From: Thioclava sp. GXIMD4216
Lineage (GTDB): Bacteria; Pseudomonadota; Alphaproteobacteria; Rhodobacterales; Rhodobacteraceae
Direction: 5' to 3'
NCBI RefSeq assembly: GCF_037949285.1
Contig: NZ_CP149926.1
Span: forward strand, 1,963,501 to 2,027,500
Length of the DNA: 64,000 nucleotides
Below are positions 57,099 to 64,000 of this stretch, piece by piece. Every line of letters begins with the position of its first letter. Within the stretch, counting starts at the first letter, position 1. The notes beneath the pieces were generated by a model. The model searched no databases, was not told the DNA's origin, and worked only from the letters and a program-made list of their open reading frames with translations. Position numbers and translations under genes: made by a program.

Positions 57099-59288
57099 TC
57101 AGCCGATGATCGCATTCAGCGTGGCCGAGGGGCGCATCACTTTTGCGACCTTCTCGGGGTCGGCATGGTAATAGCCCCCCAGATCGGCAGGCTTGCCCTC
57201 GGCGGCCTTCAGCTCGCCAAGGATCGCCTCTTCGCCTTCGGCCAGCGCCTTGGCGATGGGGGCGAAATGCGCCTTCAGCTCGGCATCCGCATCTTGCGCG
57301 GCCATCGCTTCGGCCCAGTAGCGCGCGAACCAGTAATGCGAAGAACGGTTATCGGGCTGGCCGACCTTACGCTCGGGCGAGCGGTTGTCTTCCAGCACCT
57401 TCTGCGTCGCATCTTCCACAGCCGCGGCCATGACGCCCGCTTTGGCATTGCCCTTCTCGGCGAGGAACTTGAAGCTCTCGCCAAGCGCACAGAACTCGCC
57501 AAGGCTGTCCCAACGCAGGTGGTTTTCTTCAACCAGCTGCTGCACGTGTTTGGGAGCCGAGCCGCCGGCACCGGTCTCGAACAGACCACCGCCCTGCATC
57601 AGCGACACGATCGACAGCATCTTGGCCGAGGTGCCCAGTTCGAGGATCGGGAAGAGGTCGGTCAGATAGTCGCGCAGCACGTTGCCGGTGATGGTGACCA
57701 CGTCATTGCCCTTGCGCATCTCGACGAAGGTGAAGCGGGTGGCTTCGCGCGGGGCCATGATCGGGATCTCGATACCGGCCTCTTTCAGCGCGGGCTCGAC
57801 ATATTTGATCAGCTCTGCGTCATGGGCGCGGTTGGCATCGAGCCAGAAGGCCGCAAGGCCGGTGGCCTTGGTGCGGCGGATCGCGAGACGGATCCAGTCC
57901 TCGATCGGGGCTTTCTTGACCGTGGCCGAACGCCAGATATCGCCCGCTTCGACATTATGCGAATGCAGCACGGTGCCATTGTCCAGAACGATCTCGACCT
58001 TACCCTTACCCGCGATCTCGAAGGTGGTCGGGTGCGAGCCGTATTCTTCCGCCTTCTGCGCCATCAGACCAACGTTGGACACGGCACCACAGGTGGTGAC
58101 ATCCAGCTTGCCGGTCTCTTTGAAGTAGTTGATCGTCTCGTCATAGACGCCTGCATAGGAATTGTCCGGAATGCAGCATTTGGTGTCTGCGGCCTTGCCA
58201 TCCGGACCCCAGCCGATACCGCCTGCGCGGATAACGGCGGGCATGGAGGCGTCGATGATCACATCCGAGGGCACGTGCAGGTTGGTGATGCCCTTGTCGG
58301 AATTCACCATATACATCGGCGGCTTGGCGGCGAGGGCGGCCTTCAGGTCGGCCTCCAGCTCGGCATTGCCTTTGATGCGGGCTTCCAGATCACCGATACC
58401 GCCATTGGGGTTGAAGCCCAGTGCCTTCACGGTCTCGCCATGCTTGGCAAGGAAGTCTTCCAGATAGACGGAGACGAAATGACCGAAGATGATCGGGTCC
58501 GAGACCTTCATCATCGTGGCTTTCAGGTGCACCGAGAACAGCACGCCCGGCTCCATGCTCTCGACTTCTTTCTTCACGAAGTCGCGCAGCGCCTTTGCCG
58601 ACAGGAAGGTCGCATCGACGATCTCGCCCGCCTGATATTTCAGGCCCGATTTGAGAACGGTCTCGGTGCCATCTTCTGCGGTAAAGACGATCTTCGCGCC
58701 GGTGGACTCCGACAGGGTGGCCGATTTTTCATTGGCAAAGAAGTCATTGCCCGACATGGAGGCGACGGTGGTCTTGCTGTCGGATTTCCACTCGCCCATC
58801 GAATGGGGGTGCTTCATCGCGTAGTTCTTGACCGCCTTGGCCGAACGACGGTCCGAGTTGCCTTCGCGCAGCACAGGGTTCACGGCAGACCCCTTGATGC
58901 TGTCATAACGCGCGCGGACGTCCTTTTCGGCGTCGGTTGCGGGCTCTGCCGGATAGTCGGGCAGCTTGTAGCCCTGCGATTGCAGTTCCTTGATCGCGGC
59001 GGTCAGCTGCGGCACCGAGGCCGAGATATTCGGCAGCTTGATGACATTGGCCTCGGGGGTTTTCACCAGCTCGCCCAGTTCGGCCAGATCATCCGAGATT
59101 TTCTGGTCGTCGGTCAGGTAATCGGGGAAGGTCGCCAGAATGCGCCCTGCGAGTGAAATATCCCGCGTTTCCACACCCAGACCTGCCGCACCGGCGAAGG
59201 CGCTGATAATCGGCAGAAGCGAGCCGGATGCCAGCTGCGGCGCTTCGTCAACGATGGTGTAGATGATATCGGGGGTCTTATTTGCCAT
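57099..59288 (-). CDS. icd: Monomeric NADP-dependent isocitrate dehydrogenase (IDH-II)
   Basis: A 729-residue monomeric IDH, a family unrelated in size to the 400-residue dimeric enzyme. Typical blocks are the N-terminal [65 protein letters not shown] and [20 protein letters not shown]. It oxidises isocitrate to 2-oxoglutarate in the TCA cycle. The start [10 protein letters not shown] is chosen over a 78-codon upstream extension that has no IDH character. It is divergent from a TetR gene across a 336-bp region with overlapping inverted repeats. Confidence 0.96.
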   Translation of the reverse strand: MANKTPDIIYTIVDEAPQLASGSLLPIISAFAGAAGLGVETRDISLAGRILATFPDYLTDDQKISDDLAELGELVKTPEANVIKLPNISASVPQLTAAIKELQSQGYKLPDYPAEPATDAEKDVRARYDSIKGSAVNPVLREGNSDRRSAKAVKNYAMKHPHSMGEWKSDSKTTVASMSGNDFFANEKSATLSESTGAKIVFTAEDGTETVLKSGLKYQAGEIVDATFLSAKALRDFVKKEVESMEPGVLFSVHLKATMMKVSDPIIFGHFVSVYLEDFLAKHGETVKALGFNPNGGIGDLEARIKGNAELEADLKAALAAKPPMYMVNSDKGITNLHVPSDVIIDASMPAVIRAGGIGWGPDGKAADTKCCIPDNSYAGVYDETINYFKETGKLDVTTCGAVSNVGLMAQKAEEYGSHPTTFEIAGKGKVEIVLDNGTVLHSHNVEAGDIWRSATVKKAPIEDWIRLAIRRTKATGLAAFWLDANRAHDAELIKYVEPALKEAGIEIPIMAPREATRFTFVEMRKGNDVVTITGNVLRDYLTDLFPILELGTSAKMLSIVSLMQGGGLFETGAGGSAPKHVQQLVEENHLRWDSLGEFCALGESFKFLAEKGNAKAGVMAAAVEDATQKVLEDNRSPERKVGQPDNRSSHYWFARYWAEAMAAQDADAELKAHFAPIAKALAEGEEAILGELKAAEGKPADLGGYYHADPEKVAKVMRPSATLNAIIG

Positions 59289-59351
59289 GAAGAACGGTCT
59301 CCGATCTGGACTTGGGCAAATGCCCGTTTTGAAATAGATATGCGCAGACTG

Positions 59352-59387
59352 TACCCGTTGCGCAGGTTTTGCAAACGGGTAACCTGC
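59352..59387. promoter_or_regulatory. Interleaved inverted repeats between icd and the TetR gene
   Basis: TACCCGTTGC (59352-59361) is complementary to GCAAACGGGTA (59371-59381), apart from one extra base. GCAGGTT (59362-59368) is complementary to AACCTGC (59381-59387). The two pairings interleave, so as RNA they exclude each other, and as DNA they form two overlapping dyads. They lie 64-99 bp upstream of icd and about 240 bp before the TetR start. A TetR operator is a natural guess. Confidence 0.45.
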
Positions 59388-59624
59388 ACCACGTTGCAAG
59401 TCAATGTGTGCGAACGTATACCAAAGATCGGTGGGCAATCCACGTGTGACGGAGCGGCACAAGAAAACTCTGACAGGCACGGCCTGATAGACAAAATGTC
59501 GCGGCGCCGTTATCCTTGGCATGCCCCCGAAGGATTTAGAATTTCAAGCTTTTCTTCTGCACAGCCCTTTCATTGCCCGCAGACCCAAGACGTGGCCAAG
59601 GCGTGCATCTATCGTAAGGCACAT

Positions 59625-60224
59625 ATGGATAACACGACAGACCCACGCCGCATTTCAACCCGGGAGCGCATGCTGGAGGTGGCGCATGACCATTTTTCCG
59701 CCCGCAGCTTCGATGCCTGCAACCTGCGCGATATCGCGGCGGATGTCGGCATTGATGTGGCCTATCTGCATCGCTCCTATGGCGGCAAGCTGAAGCTTTT
59801 CCAAGCCGTGATCGACCGCGCCATCGACATGTGTTTCGAGGATGCGCGCCGCTGCCCCTCCTTCACGCGCTTCATCATCGAACGGATACGCAATGGCGAT
59901 CTGCGCGGGCTCAATTACGGGCCGCTGCCGATCATCAGCCATTCGCTGGCCTGCCAGTCGGTGCAGGCGGAAATCCAGAGCGCCATCAAACGGCTTTTCA
60001 TCGATCCGCTGATCGCCGAACATGGCGAGAAATTCCGCGTCGAGATCCTGATGGTGGCGATGCTGTTCATGGGCATGAAGATCGCCTCGCCCGTGGTGCC
60101 TGCCGTGCTGCTAACGACCAAAGAGGAAGAGCTGCTGGATGAAATGGCGGTGGGCATTCTGGTTGCATTGCTTGGCGATACGCCCTCGCAGCCCTCCAAT
60201 TTCGGGGAGAGCCCCCAAGTCTAG
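59625..60224 (+). CDS. TetR family transcriptional regulator
   Basis: A 199-residue TetR regulator. The N-terminal helix-turn-helix comprises TRERMLEVAHDHFSARSFDA followed by CNLRDIAADVGIDVAYLHRS and YGGKLKLFQAV. The C-terminal ligand domain is not recognisable. AAGG precedes the ATG at 59625; the 95 extra codons open upstream are not TetR-like. It is divergent from icd and followed by a ROK regulator. Target and inducer unknown. Confidence 0.9.
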   Translation: MDNTTDPRRISTRERMLEVAHDHFSARSFDACNLRDIAADVGIDVAYLHRSYGGKLKLFQAVIDRAIDMCFEDARRCPSFTRFIIERIRNGDLRGLNYGPLPIISHSLACQSVQAEIQSAIKRLFIDPLIAEHGEKFRVEILMVAMLFMGMKIASPVVPAVLLTTKEEELLDEMAVGILVALLGDTPSQPSNFGESPQV

Positions 60225-60371
60225 CGGCTCTGTCGGCGGTTTCTGGCGGAATGTTGACAGATTCCCTCGACCATCCCGACGGATCGAATTATAAAATTTG
60301 GCCAGAGAGAGCAAAATTCTGGTGCAGTGATCACCGGAGGCCTGCGCAGGCGTAAATCCGGAGAGCACGGA

Positions 60372-61559
60372 ATGGGGGACCTCATGGAGGCTGGCGACTT
60401 TATCGGGCAACGCCTCGGCGTGAACCATACCGGTGTGCGCGCGCATAATGAACGGCTGGTGCTCAGCCTGATCCATCGCGACGGGGCCCTGCCCGGGGCC
60501 GAGATCGCCAAGAGAATCGACCTCTCCGCCCAGACCGTCTCGACCATTCTGCGCAAGCTGGAAACCGACGGGTTCCTGCTGCGCGGCACACCGCAGCGCG
60601 GGCGTGTCGGCAAGCCGTCGCTGCCAATGGGCATCAATCCCGACGGGGCCATCAGCTTTGGCCTGAAAATCGGCCACCGCACTTCGGATCTGGTGATGAT
60701 GGCGCTGGACGGGCAGGTTCTGGCGCAGGGCCAGTCCACCTATGCCGCCCCGACGCCGCAGCTGATCCTGCAATTCCTGCGCGACGGCATCGCGAAGATG
60801 TCCCAGCAACTGTCCCCCGCACAACGCCAGCGTCTTTGTGGCATCGGCATCACCGCGCCGCTGGATCTGTGGCGCGCCGTCGACAACCAGCCGCTGGCGG
60901 CGGCACGGTTTCCCGAATGGGTCGGCTGCCAGCTTATTGACGATGTTGCGCGGTTCAGCCCCCTGCCCGTCAGCCTGATCAATGACGGCACCGCCGCCTG
61001 CTGCGCCGAGCAGAATTACGGGCGCGGGCGCGAGGTCGCCGATTTTGCCTATGTCTTTCTCGGGTCGTTCCTGACCGGAGGCATTTCCCTTAACGGCACC
61101 GTGGTCGAGGGCAACCGCCACAATGCCGGCATGCTGGGAGCGCTGCGCATTCTTTCGACACAGGGCACATTGGCGACGCTGCGCGATGAAGCATCGATCT
61201 TCCTGCTGGAGGCGGCCATCCGCAGCAACGGGATGGATGCGGGCGCCATGTGGCAGATGCCGCAGGACTGGACCCCCTATGACACGCTTTTGGGCCCTTG
61301 GCTGGACCGCAGCGCCCATGCCATTGCGCAGGCGGCCCGCGAATCCTGCGCGGTGGTGGATTTTCAGGCCATCGTCATTGACGGCGCCTTCCCCGAAGAG
61401 GTCCGCGCAGAGCTGGTGCGGCAGGTTCGCGAAAAGCTGGCGGCGCTCGATATGAACGGCCTGCTGCCGCCCGATGTGCTGGAAGCCAGAACCGGACATA
61501 ACGCGCGCGCCATCGGGGCCGCCGCCGCGCCTATTTTCTCGCGCTTCTTCCTGAACTGA
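60372..61559 (+). CDS. ROK family transcriptional regulator
   Basis: A 395-residue ROK/NagC-like protein. An N-terminal winged helix (GAEIAKRIDLSAQTVSTILR) precedes an actin-like sugar-kinase fold (about 85-395) with GIGITAPLDL, NDGTAACCAEQNYGRG and FLTGGISLNG. The usual ROK zinc motif CxCGxxGC after GHM is absent: this protein has NRHNAGMLGALRILSTQG there. It is therefore a degenerate member that may bind a sugar or sugar phosphate as inducer without catalysis. GGAGAG precedes the start at MGDLMEAGDF. The target is not evident. Confidence 0.87.
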   Translation: MGDLMEAGDFIGQRLGVNHTGVRAHNERLVLSLIHRDGALPGAEIAKRIDLSAQTVSTILRKLETDGFLLRGTPQRGRVGKPSLPMGINPDGAISFGLKIGHRTSDLVMMALDGQVLAQGQSTYAAPTPQLILQFLRDGIAKMSQQLSPAQRQRLCGIGITAPLDLWRAVDNQPLAAARFPEWVGCQLIDDVARFSPLPVSLINDGTAACCAEQNYGRGREVADFAYVFLGSFLTGGISLNGTVVEGNRHNAGMLGALRILSTQGTLATLRDEASIFLLEAAIRSNGMDAGAMWQMPQDWTPYDTLLGPWLDRSAHAIAQAARESCAVVDFQAIVIDGAFPEEVRAELVRQVREKLAALDMNGLLPPDVLEARTGHNARAIGAAAAPIFSRFFLN

Positions 61560-61680
61560 GCCCTACCGGCGCCATAGGCGGAACAGCAGGAAAGGATGTG
61601 TTCGTCTGCGCACTTTACGAAGCCGTTGCCAATCCTTATATCATCACTCAACTATTCGCATCCATATCGGGGAAACGCCA

Positions 61681-62052
61681 ATGACGTCCGAAACCACGCA
61701 AGACGCACCGATGGAAGGCACCCCTCTGATCAAGCCTTCGACCATTGACCACCCCATGTATGATTCGGTCGTGGCGGCCTGCCGGACCGTATTCGACCCC
61801 GAAATTCCGGTGAATATCTATGATCTGGGCCTGATCTACACGATCGAGATCACCGACGAGGATGACGTGAAGATCATCATGACCCTCACCGCACCCGGCT
61901 GCCCGGTGGCAGGCGAGATGCCCGGTTGGGTGCAGGATGCCATTTCCTGCGTCGAGGGGATCAAATCGGTCGATGTGGAAATGACCTTCGATCCGCAATG
62001 GGGCATGGATATGATGTCGGACGAGGCGCGCCTCGAACTGGGCTTCATGTAA
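61681..62052 (+). CDS. sufT: SufT / MIP18-family Fe-S assembly protein (DUF59)
   Basis: A 123-residue protein. The core FDPEIPVNIYDLGLIYTIEI and MTLTAPGCPVAGEMPGWVQD is the DUF59/MIP18 signature, with the conserved Cys of APGCP, and the end matches the SufT type. It assists maturation of iron-sulfur proteins. GGGG precedes the start. A SufA/IscA-type carrier lies 1.5 kb downstream, with a SatD-like/DUF3307 pair in between. Confidence 0.9.
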   Translation: MTSETTQDAPMEGTPLIKPSTIDHPMYDSVVAACRTVFDPEIPVNIYDLGLIYTIEITDEDDVKIIMTLTAPGCPVAGEMPGWVQDAISCVEGIKSVDVEMTFDPQWGMDMMSDEARLELGFM

Positions 62053-62060
62053 CCCGATAC

Positions 62061-62078
62061 GCAAGCAAAATCACTTGC
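62061..62078. promoter_or_regulatory. Operator-like dyad 1 upstream of the SatD-like gene
   Basis: GCAAG-N8-CTTGC (GCAAGCAAAATCACTTGC). Its right arm overlaps the predicted -35 hexamer. A second site with the same arms and spacer lies exactly 30 bp downstream. Confidence 0.7.
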
Positions 62079-62102
62079 ACAAAGCCAAAAGCAAGCGATA
62101 AT
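62075..62102 (+). promoter_or_regulatory. Predicted sigma-70 promoter of the SatD-like gene, apparently leaderless
   Basis: TTGCAC (62075-62080) and GATAAT (62097-62102) are separated by 16 bp. Transcription would start about seven to nine bases after the -10, which is at the ATG (62111). No ribosome-binding site precedes that ATG, so a leaderless mRNA is likely. Each hexamer is interlocked with one operator dyad. Confidence 0.6.
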
Positions 62103-62108
62103 GCTTGC
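62091..62108. promoter_or_regulatory. Operator-like dyad 2 upstream of the SatD-like gene
   Basis: GCAAGC-gataat-GCTTGC, an 18-bp dyad whose centre is the -10 element GATAAT and which ends two bases before the ATG. A bound protein would block RNA polymerase directly. Confidence 0.75.
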
Positions 62109-62110
62109 AG

Positions 62111-62701
62111 ATGGATTATGCGGTTCTCACAGGTGATATTGTCGGCTCTTCCGACCTGCCCCCCGCCTTGATCGAGACGGGGCTTGCTGCTTTGGAATGC
62201 GTGGCCGAGGCGGTTCCCGAAGCGGTCTGGATCAGCCGTCACCGAGGGGATGGCTGGCAGATGGCCTGTGAGGCCGCGCTTCTGGACCTGCGCTTGGCGC
62301 TTTTGGTCCGCGCCAGCCTGCGCGCGGTGAACCCGATGCTGGACACCCGTATCGCGATGGCGCGGGGCGCGGGCGTGATCCCCGAAAATGGCGATCTGAA
62401 TGCCGCACAGGGGGCGGGTTTTGTGGCCTCGGGGCGGTTGCTGGACGCGATAACGGGGGCCGAACTCCACCATGCTGCGGGGGGCGCATGGTCGGCTGCG
62501 GTGCGGCTGGCCGATGCGCTCAGCAAGAGCTGGACGCAGAAACAGGCCGAGACCCTGCGCGAGATGCTGGCCCTGCCCGCGCCCTCGCAACAGGCCACGG
62601 CGGAGGCCTTGGGCAAATCCCGTCAGGCGGTGGCGCAAGCCCTGCAAGGCGCGGGGTTCGGCCCGATATCCGAGGCCTTGGCCCAATGGGAGGCCGCATG
62701 A
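62111..62701 (+). CDS. SatD-like protein with C-terminal helix-turn-helix, probable autoregulator
   Basis: A 196-residue protein. The N-terminal MDYAVLTGDIVGSSDLPP fits the SatD family opening (x-x-GDI-x-x-S), a fold related to nucleotide cyclases. SRHRGDGWQMACEAALLDLR continues that domain. Residues about 158-185 (SQQATAEALGKSRQAVAQAL) form a likely helix-turn-helix. I start at the ATG 62111, since the promoter layout suggests a leaderless transcript; a TTG two codons earlier is also in frame. The DUF3307 gene overlaps its stop (ATGA). It probably represses its own promoter through the two dyads; that is inference. Confidence 0.75.
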   Translation: MDYAVLTGDIVGSSDLPPALIETGLAALECVAEAVPEAVWISRHRGDGWQMACEAALLDLRLALLVRASLRAVNPMLDTRIAMARGAGVIPENGDLNAAQGAGFVASGRLLDAITGAELHHAAGGAWSAAVRLADALSKSWTQKQAETLREMLALPAPSQQATAEALGKSRQAVAQALQGAGFGPISEALAQWEAA

Positions 62702-63484
62702 TCGCCGCCAGTCTCGCAGCACTTCTCCTTGCCCATCTGCTGGGGGATTTCGTCTTTCAAAGCGCAAAGATGGCCGAAAAGAAAGCGTCTGGCCCGCTGG
62801 CCCGCCGCCTGCCCGCATTGGCGCGCCACATGGGCGGTTCATGCGCTTTTGCTCGCCCTGCTCTTGCCCGCGCCTGACGCGCAGGGCGCGCTGGCCTTCG
62901 TCGCCATCTTGGCCAGCCATTTTCTGATCGACGCCCTCAAGCCCAGGCTGCGCGGCACGGCACTGCGGGTCTTCTTGGCCGATCAGGCCGCGCATTGGCT
63001 GGTGATCTGCGCCTTGGCACTAACCCTGCCCGATCTTTGGGCACACACGCTTTGGATGAAAACCCAAAGCGGTTTGGCACCCTATTTGCCGACGGTTTTC
63101 GCGCTTGTGGCGGGGGCGGTGCTGACCGTGCGCATGGGCGGCTTCGTGATTGGCGCGCTGATTCAGCCGCTCGCCGAACGTGCACCCCAAGGGGGGCTGC
63201 CGAAAGGCGGTCAACTGATCGGCCTTCTGGAACGCGCTCTGATTTTCGTGCTGATATTGACCGGCCAGCCACAGGGGATCGGCTTTCTGATCGCCGCCAA
63301 ATCCATATTGCGCTTCGAGGCCAAGGGCGGGCCGGACCATAATGCTGCCAATGAATATGTGATCATCGGCACGCTGGCCTCGTTCGGCTGGGCGATTGCC
63401 TGTGCATATCTGACGCTGGGCCTGTTGGCGCATCTGCCCCCTATCGGCATTCCGGCCCTTGGAATCCCGCAGCATAGCCCTTAA
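62698..63484 (+). pseudogene. DUF3307 membrane protein gene with a one-base frameshift
   Basis: The ATG overlaps the SatD-like stop (ATGA). The first frame gives MIAASLAALLLAHLLGDFVF, QSAKMAEKKAS and so on to HM, a clear DUF3307 start, and then runs to a stop at 62877 with nonsense residues. The remainder (HALLLALLLPAP, ILASHFLIDALKPRLRG, four more hydrophobic segments, KSILRFEAKG near the end) continues in the +1 frame. Removing one G from GGG at 62832-62834 joins the two frames as HMAVHALLLALL, giving about 261 residues. Either the gene is broken or the sequence has an error here. It is translationally coupled to the SatD-like gene. Confidence 0.8.
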
Positions 63485-63511
63485 ATTACAGCTTCATCGA
63501 AGGAGCATCCC

Positions 63512-63916
63512 ATGTTTGGTATTCCCGGGCAGCCCGCTGTCACTATGACCCCCGCCGCCGTCAAGCACATCGCCAAGCTCATGAGCCGCGAGAATGCCGC
63601 CGGTTTCCGCATCGGCGTGAAGAAAGGCGGCTGTGCAGGCATGGAATATACGATGGAAATCGCACAGGAAGCGGGACCGATGGATATGGTCATCGAGGAA
63701 GGTGCGGCCCGTGTGCTGATCGCGCCCACCGCACAGATGTTCATGATCGGCACCGAAATCGATTACGAAGCGGGCCTTCTCGAATCGGGGTTCAAATTCC
63801 GCAATCCGAATGTGGCGGAAAGCTGCGGCTGCGGAGAATCCATCAAATTCAAGGACATTGGCGAACTTAGCGCCGAGACACAGCCCGAGGATGGCGTGCC
63901 GCGCCTGAAAGGCTGA
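63512..63916 (+). CDS. sufA: SufA/IscA-type iron-sulfur carrier protein
   Basis: A 134-residue A-type carrier. The three cluster-binding cysteines are in KKGGCAGMEY and ESCGCGESI, as in IscA, SufA and ErpA. The core TPAAVKHIAKLM and IEEGAARVLIAPTAQMFMIG are typical. A short acidic tail follows. GGAG precedes the ATG. It lies 27 bp after the DUF3307 gene and may share its transcript. With sufT upstream, SufA is the likeliest type, but IscA or ErpA cannot be excluded. The last 84 bases of the window show no gene. Confidence 0.9.
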   Translation: MFGIPGQPAVTMTPAAVKHIAKLMSRENAAGFRIGVKKGGCAGMEYTMEIAQEAGPMDMVIEEGAARVLIAPTAQMFMIGTEIDYEAGLLESGFKFRNPNVAESCGCGESIKFKDIGELSAETQPEDGVPRLKG

Positions 63917-64000
63917 CGCTTCTAGCGCTAACCGCGCCGATCCTGCCGCATGGCCCCTTTCCCCTGCCCGCGCCCTGACCTAGTCTGGGCGCGACTTGCG

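Noticed and set aside
56937..59156. Antisense open frame of 739 codons over icd
   Set aside because: It mirrors the monomeric isocitrate dehydrogenase and shows no family motifs of its own.
59352..59387. H-type pseudoknot from the interleaved repeats
   Set aside because: The connecting loops would be zero to two bases, too short to span the stems, so mutually exclusive hairpins or overlapping operators are more realistic.
62105..62110. TTG start two codons before the SatD-like ATG
   Set aside because: It lies inside operator dyad 2 and upstream of the predicted transcription start, and there is no ribosome-binding site for it.
62832..62834. Programmed ribosomal frameshifting in the DUF3307 gene
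   Set aside because: There is no slippery heptamer and no evident stimulatory structure; a one-base error or mutation explains it more simply.

Overview
The window reads as chromosomal DNA from an alphaproteobacterium of the Rhodobacteraceae/Paracoccaceae type. The evidence is a GC-rich sequence, the fabD-fabG-acpP-fabF-mltG order, an FNR-like regulator beside feoBA, a Hint-domain protein, a sufT...sufA-type Fe-S region and a monomeric NADP isocitrate dehydrogenase. I cannot name a genus from the sequence alone. Most of it is core or ordinary accessory metabolism.

Layout. 1-7.3 kb: a minus-strand fatty-acid synthesis cluster (fabD, fabG, acpP, fabF, start of mltG) split by two tandem membrane GGDEF genes. 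7.5-10.3 kb: a cytochrome b561-YceI fusion, tag, and a separate secreted YceI. 10.5-13.5 kb: an FNR-like [4Fe-4S] regulator convergent with feoBA. 13.7-20.6 kb: an NCS1 permease, then a glycerol regulon (glpR, glpD, divergent glpF-glpK) with recognisable GlpR operators. 20.7-27.1 kb: LysE exporter, gamma-glutamyltransferase, glnB-glnA, the NAD(P)HX repair enzyme. 27.1-29.7 kb: Hint-domain protein, tRNA-Leu(UAG), a decayed integrase 3' end, trigger factor. 29.9-33.6 kb: a DUF1624 membrane protein, a small anchored protein, YihY, rpsF-rpsR-rplI. 33.7-34.8 kb: an AT-rich foreign-looking membrane protein gene. 34.7-40.1 kb: LLM monooxygenase, EamA transporter, GNAT, FAH-family, SUKH-like and GntR proteins. 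40.2-43.9 kb: a four-gene siderophore ABC importer. 44.3-48.7 kb: an RND efflux pair lacking its outer-membrane channel. 48.8-52.7 kb: lambda-lysozyme-like muramidase, a gene-poor stretch with two strong minus-strand terminators, LysR, M19 dipeptidase, DUF2177 protein. 52.7-56.9 kb: ugpBAEC with a Pho box. 57.1-61.6 kb: icd, TetR and ROK regulators. 61.7-63.9 kb: sufT, a SatD-like/DUF3307 pair and a SufA/IscA-type carrier.

How it fits together. Glycerol enters through GlpF, is phosphorylated by GlpK and oxidised by GlpD under GlpR. Glycerol-3-phosphate can also be imported by UgpBAEC, apparently under PhoB control. Iron handling recurs: Feo with an oxygen-sensing regulator, a catecholate-type siderophore importer, and Fe-S assembly factors.

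The least-explained features are these. The SatD-like gene has two 18-bp operators interlocked with a promoter whose predicted start coincides with the ATG. Its DUF3307 partner carries a one-base frameshift. Of the GGDEF pair, one protein keeps only the catalytic site and the other keeps only the inhibitory c-di-GMP site. A possible untranslated or leader RNA lies near 49.8-50.0 kb. Starts are my choice from Shine-Dalgarno spacing and family length, and no database search was possible.
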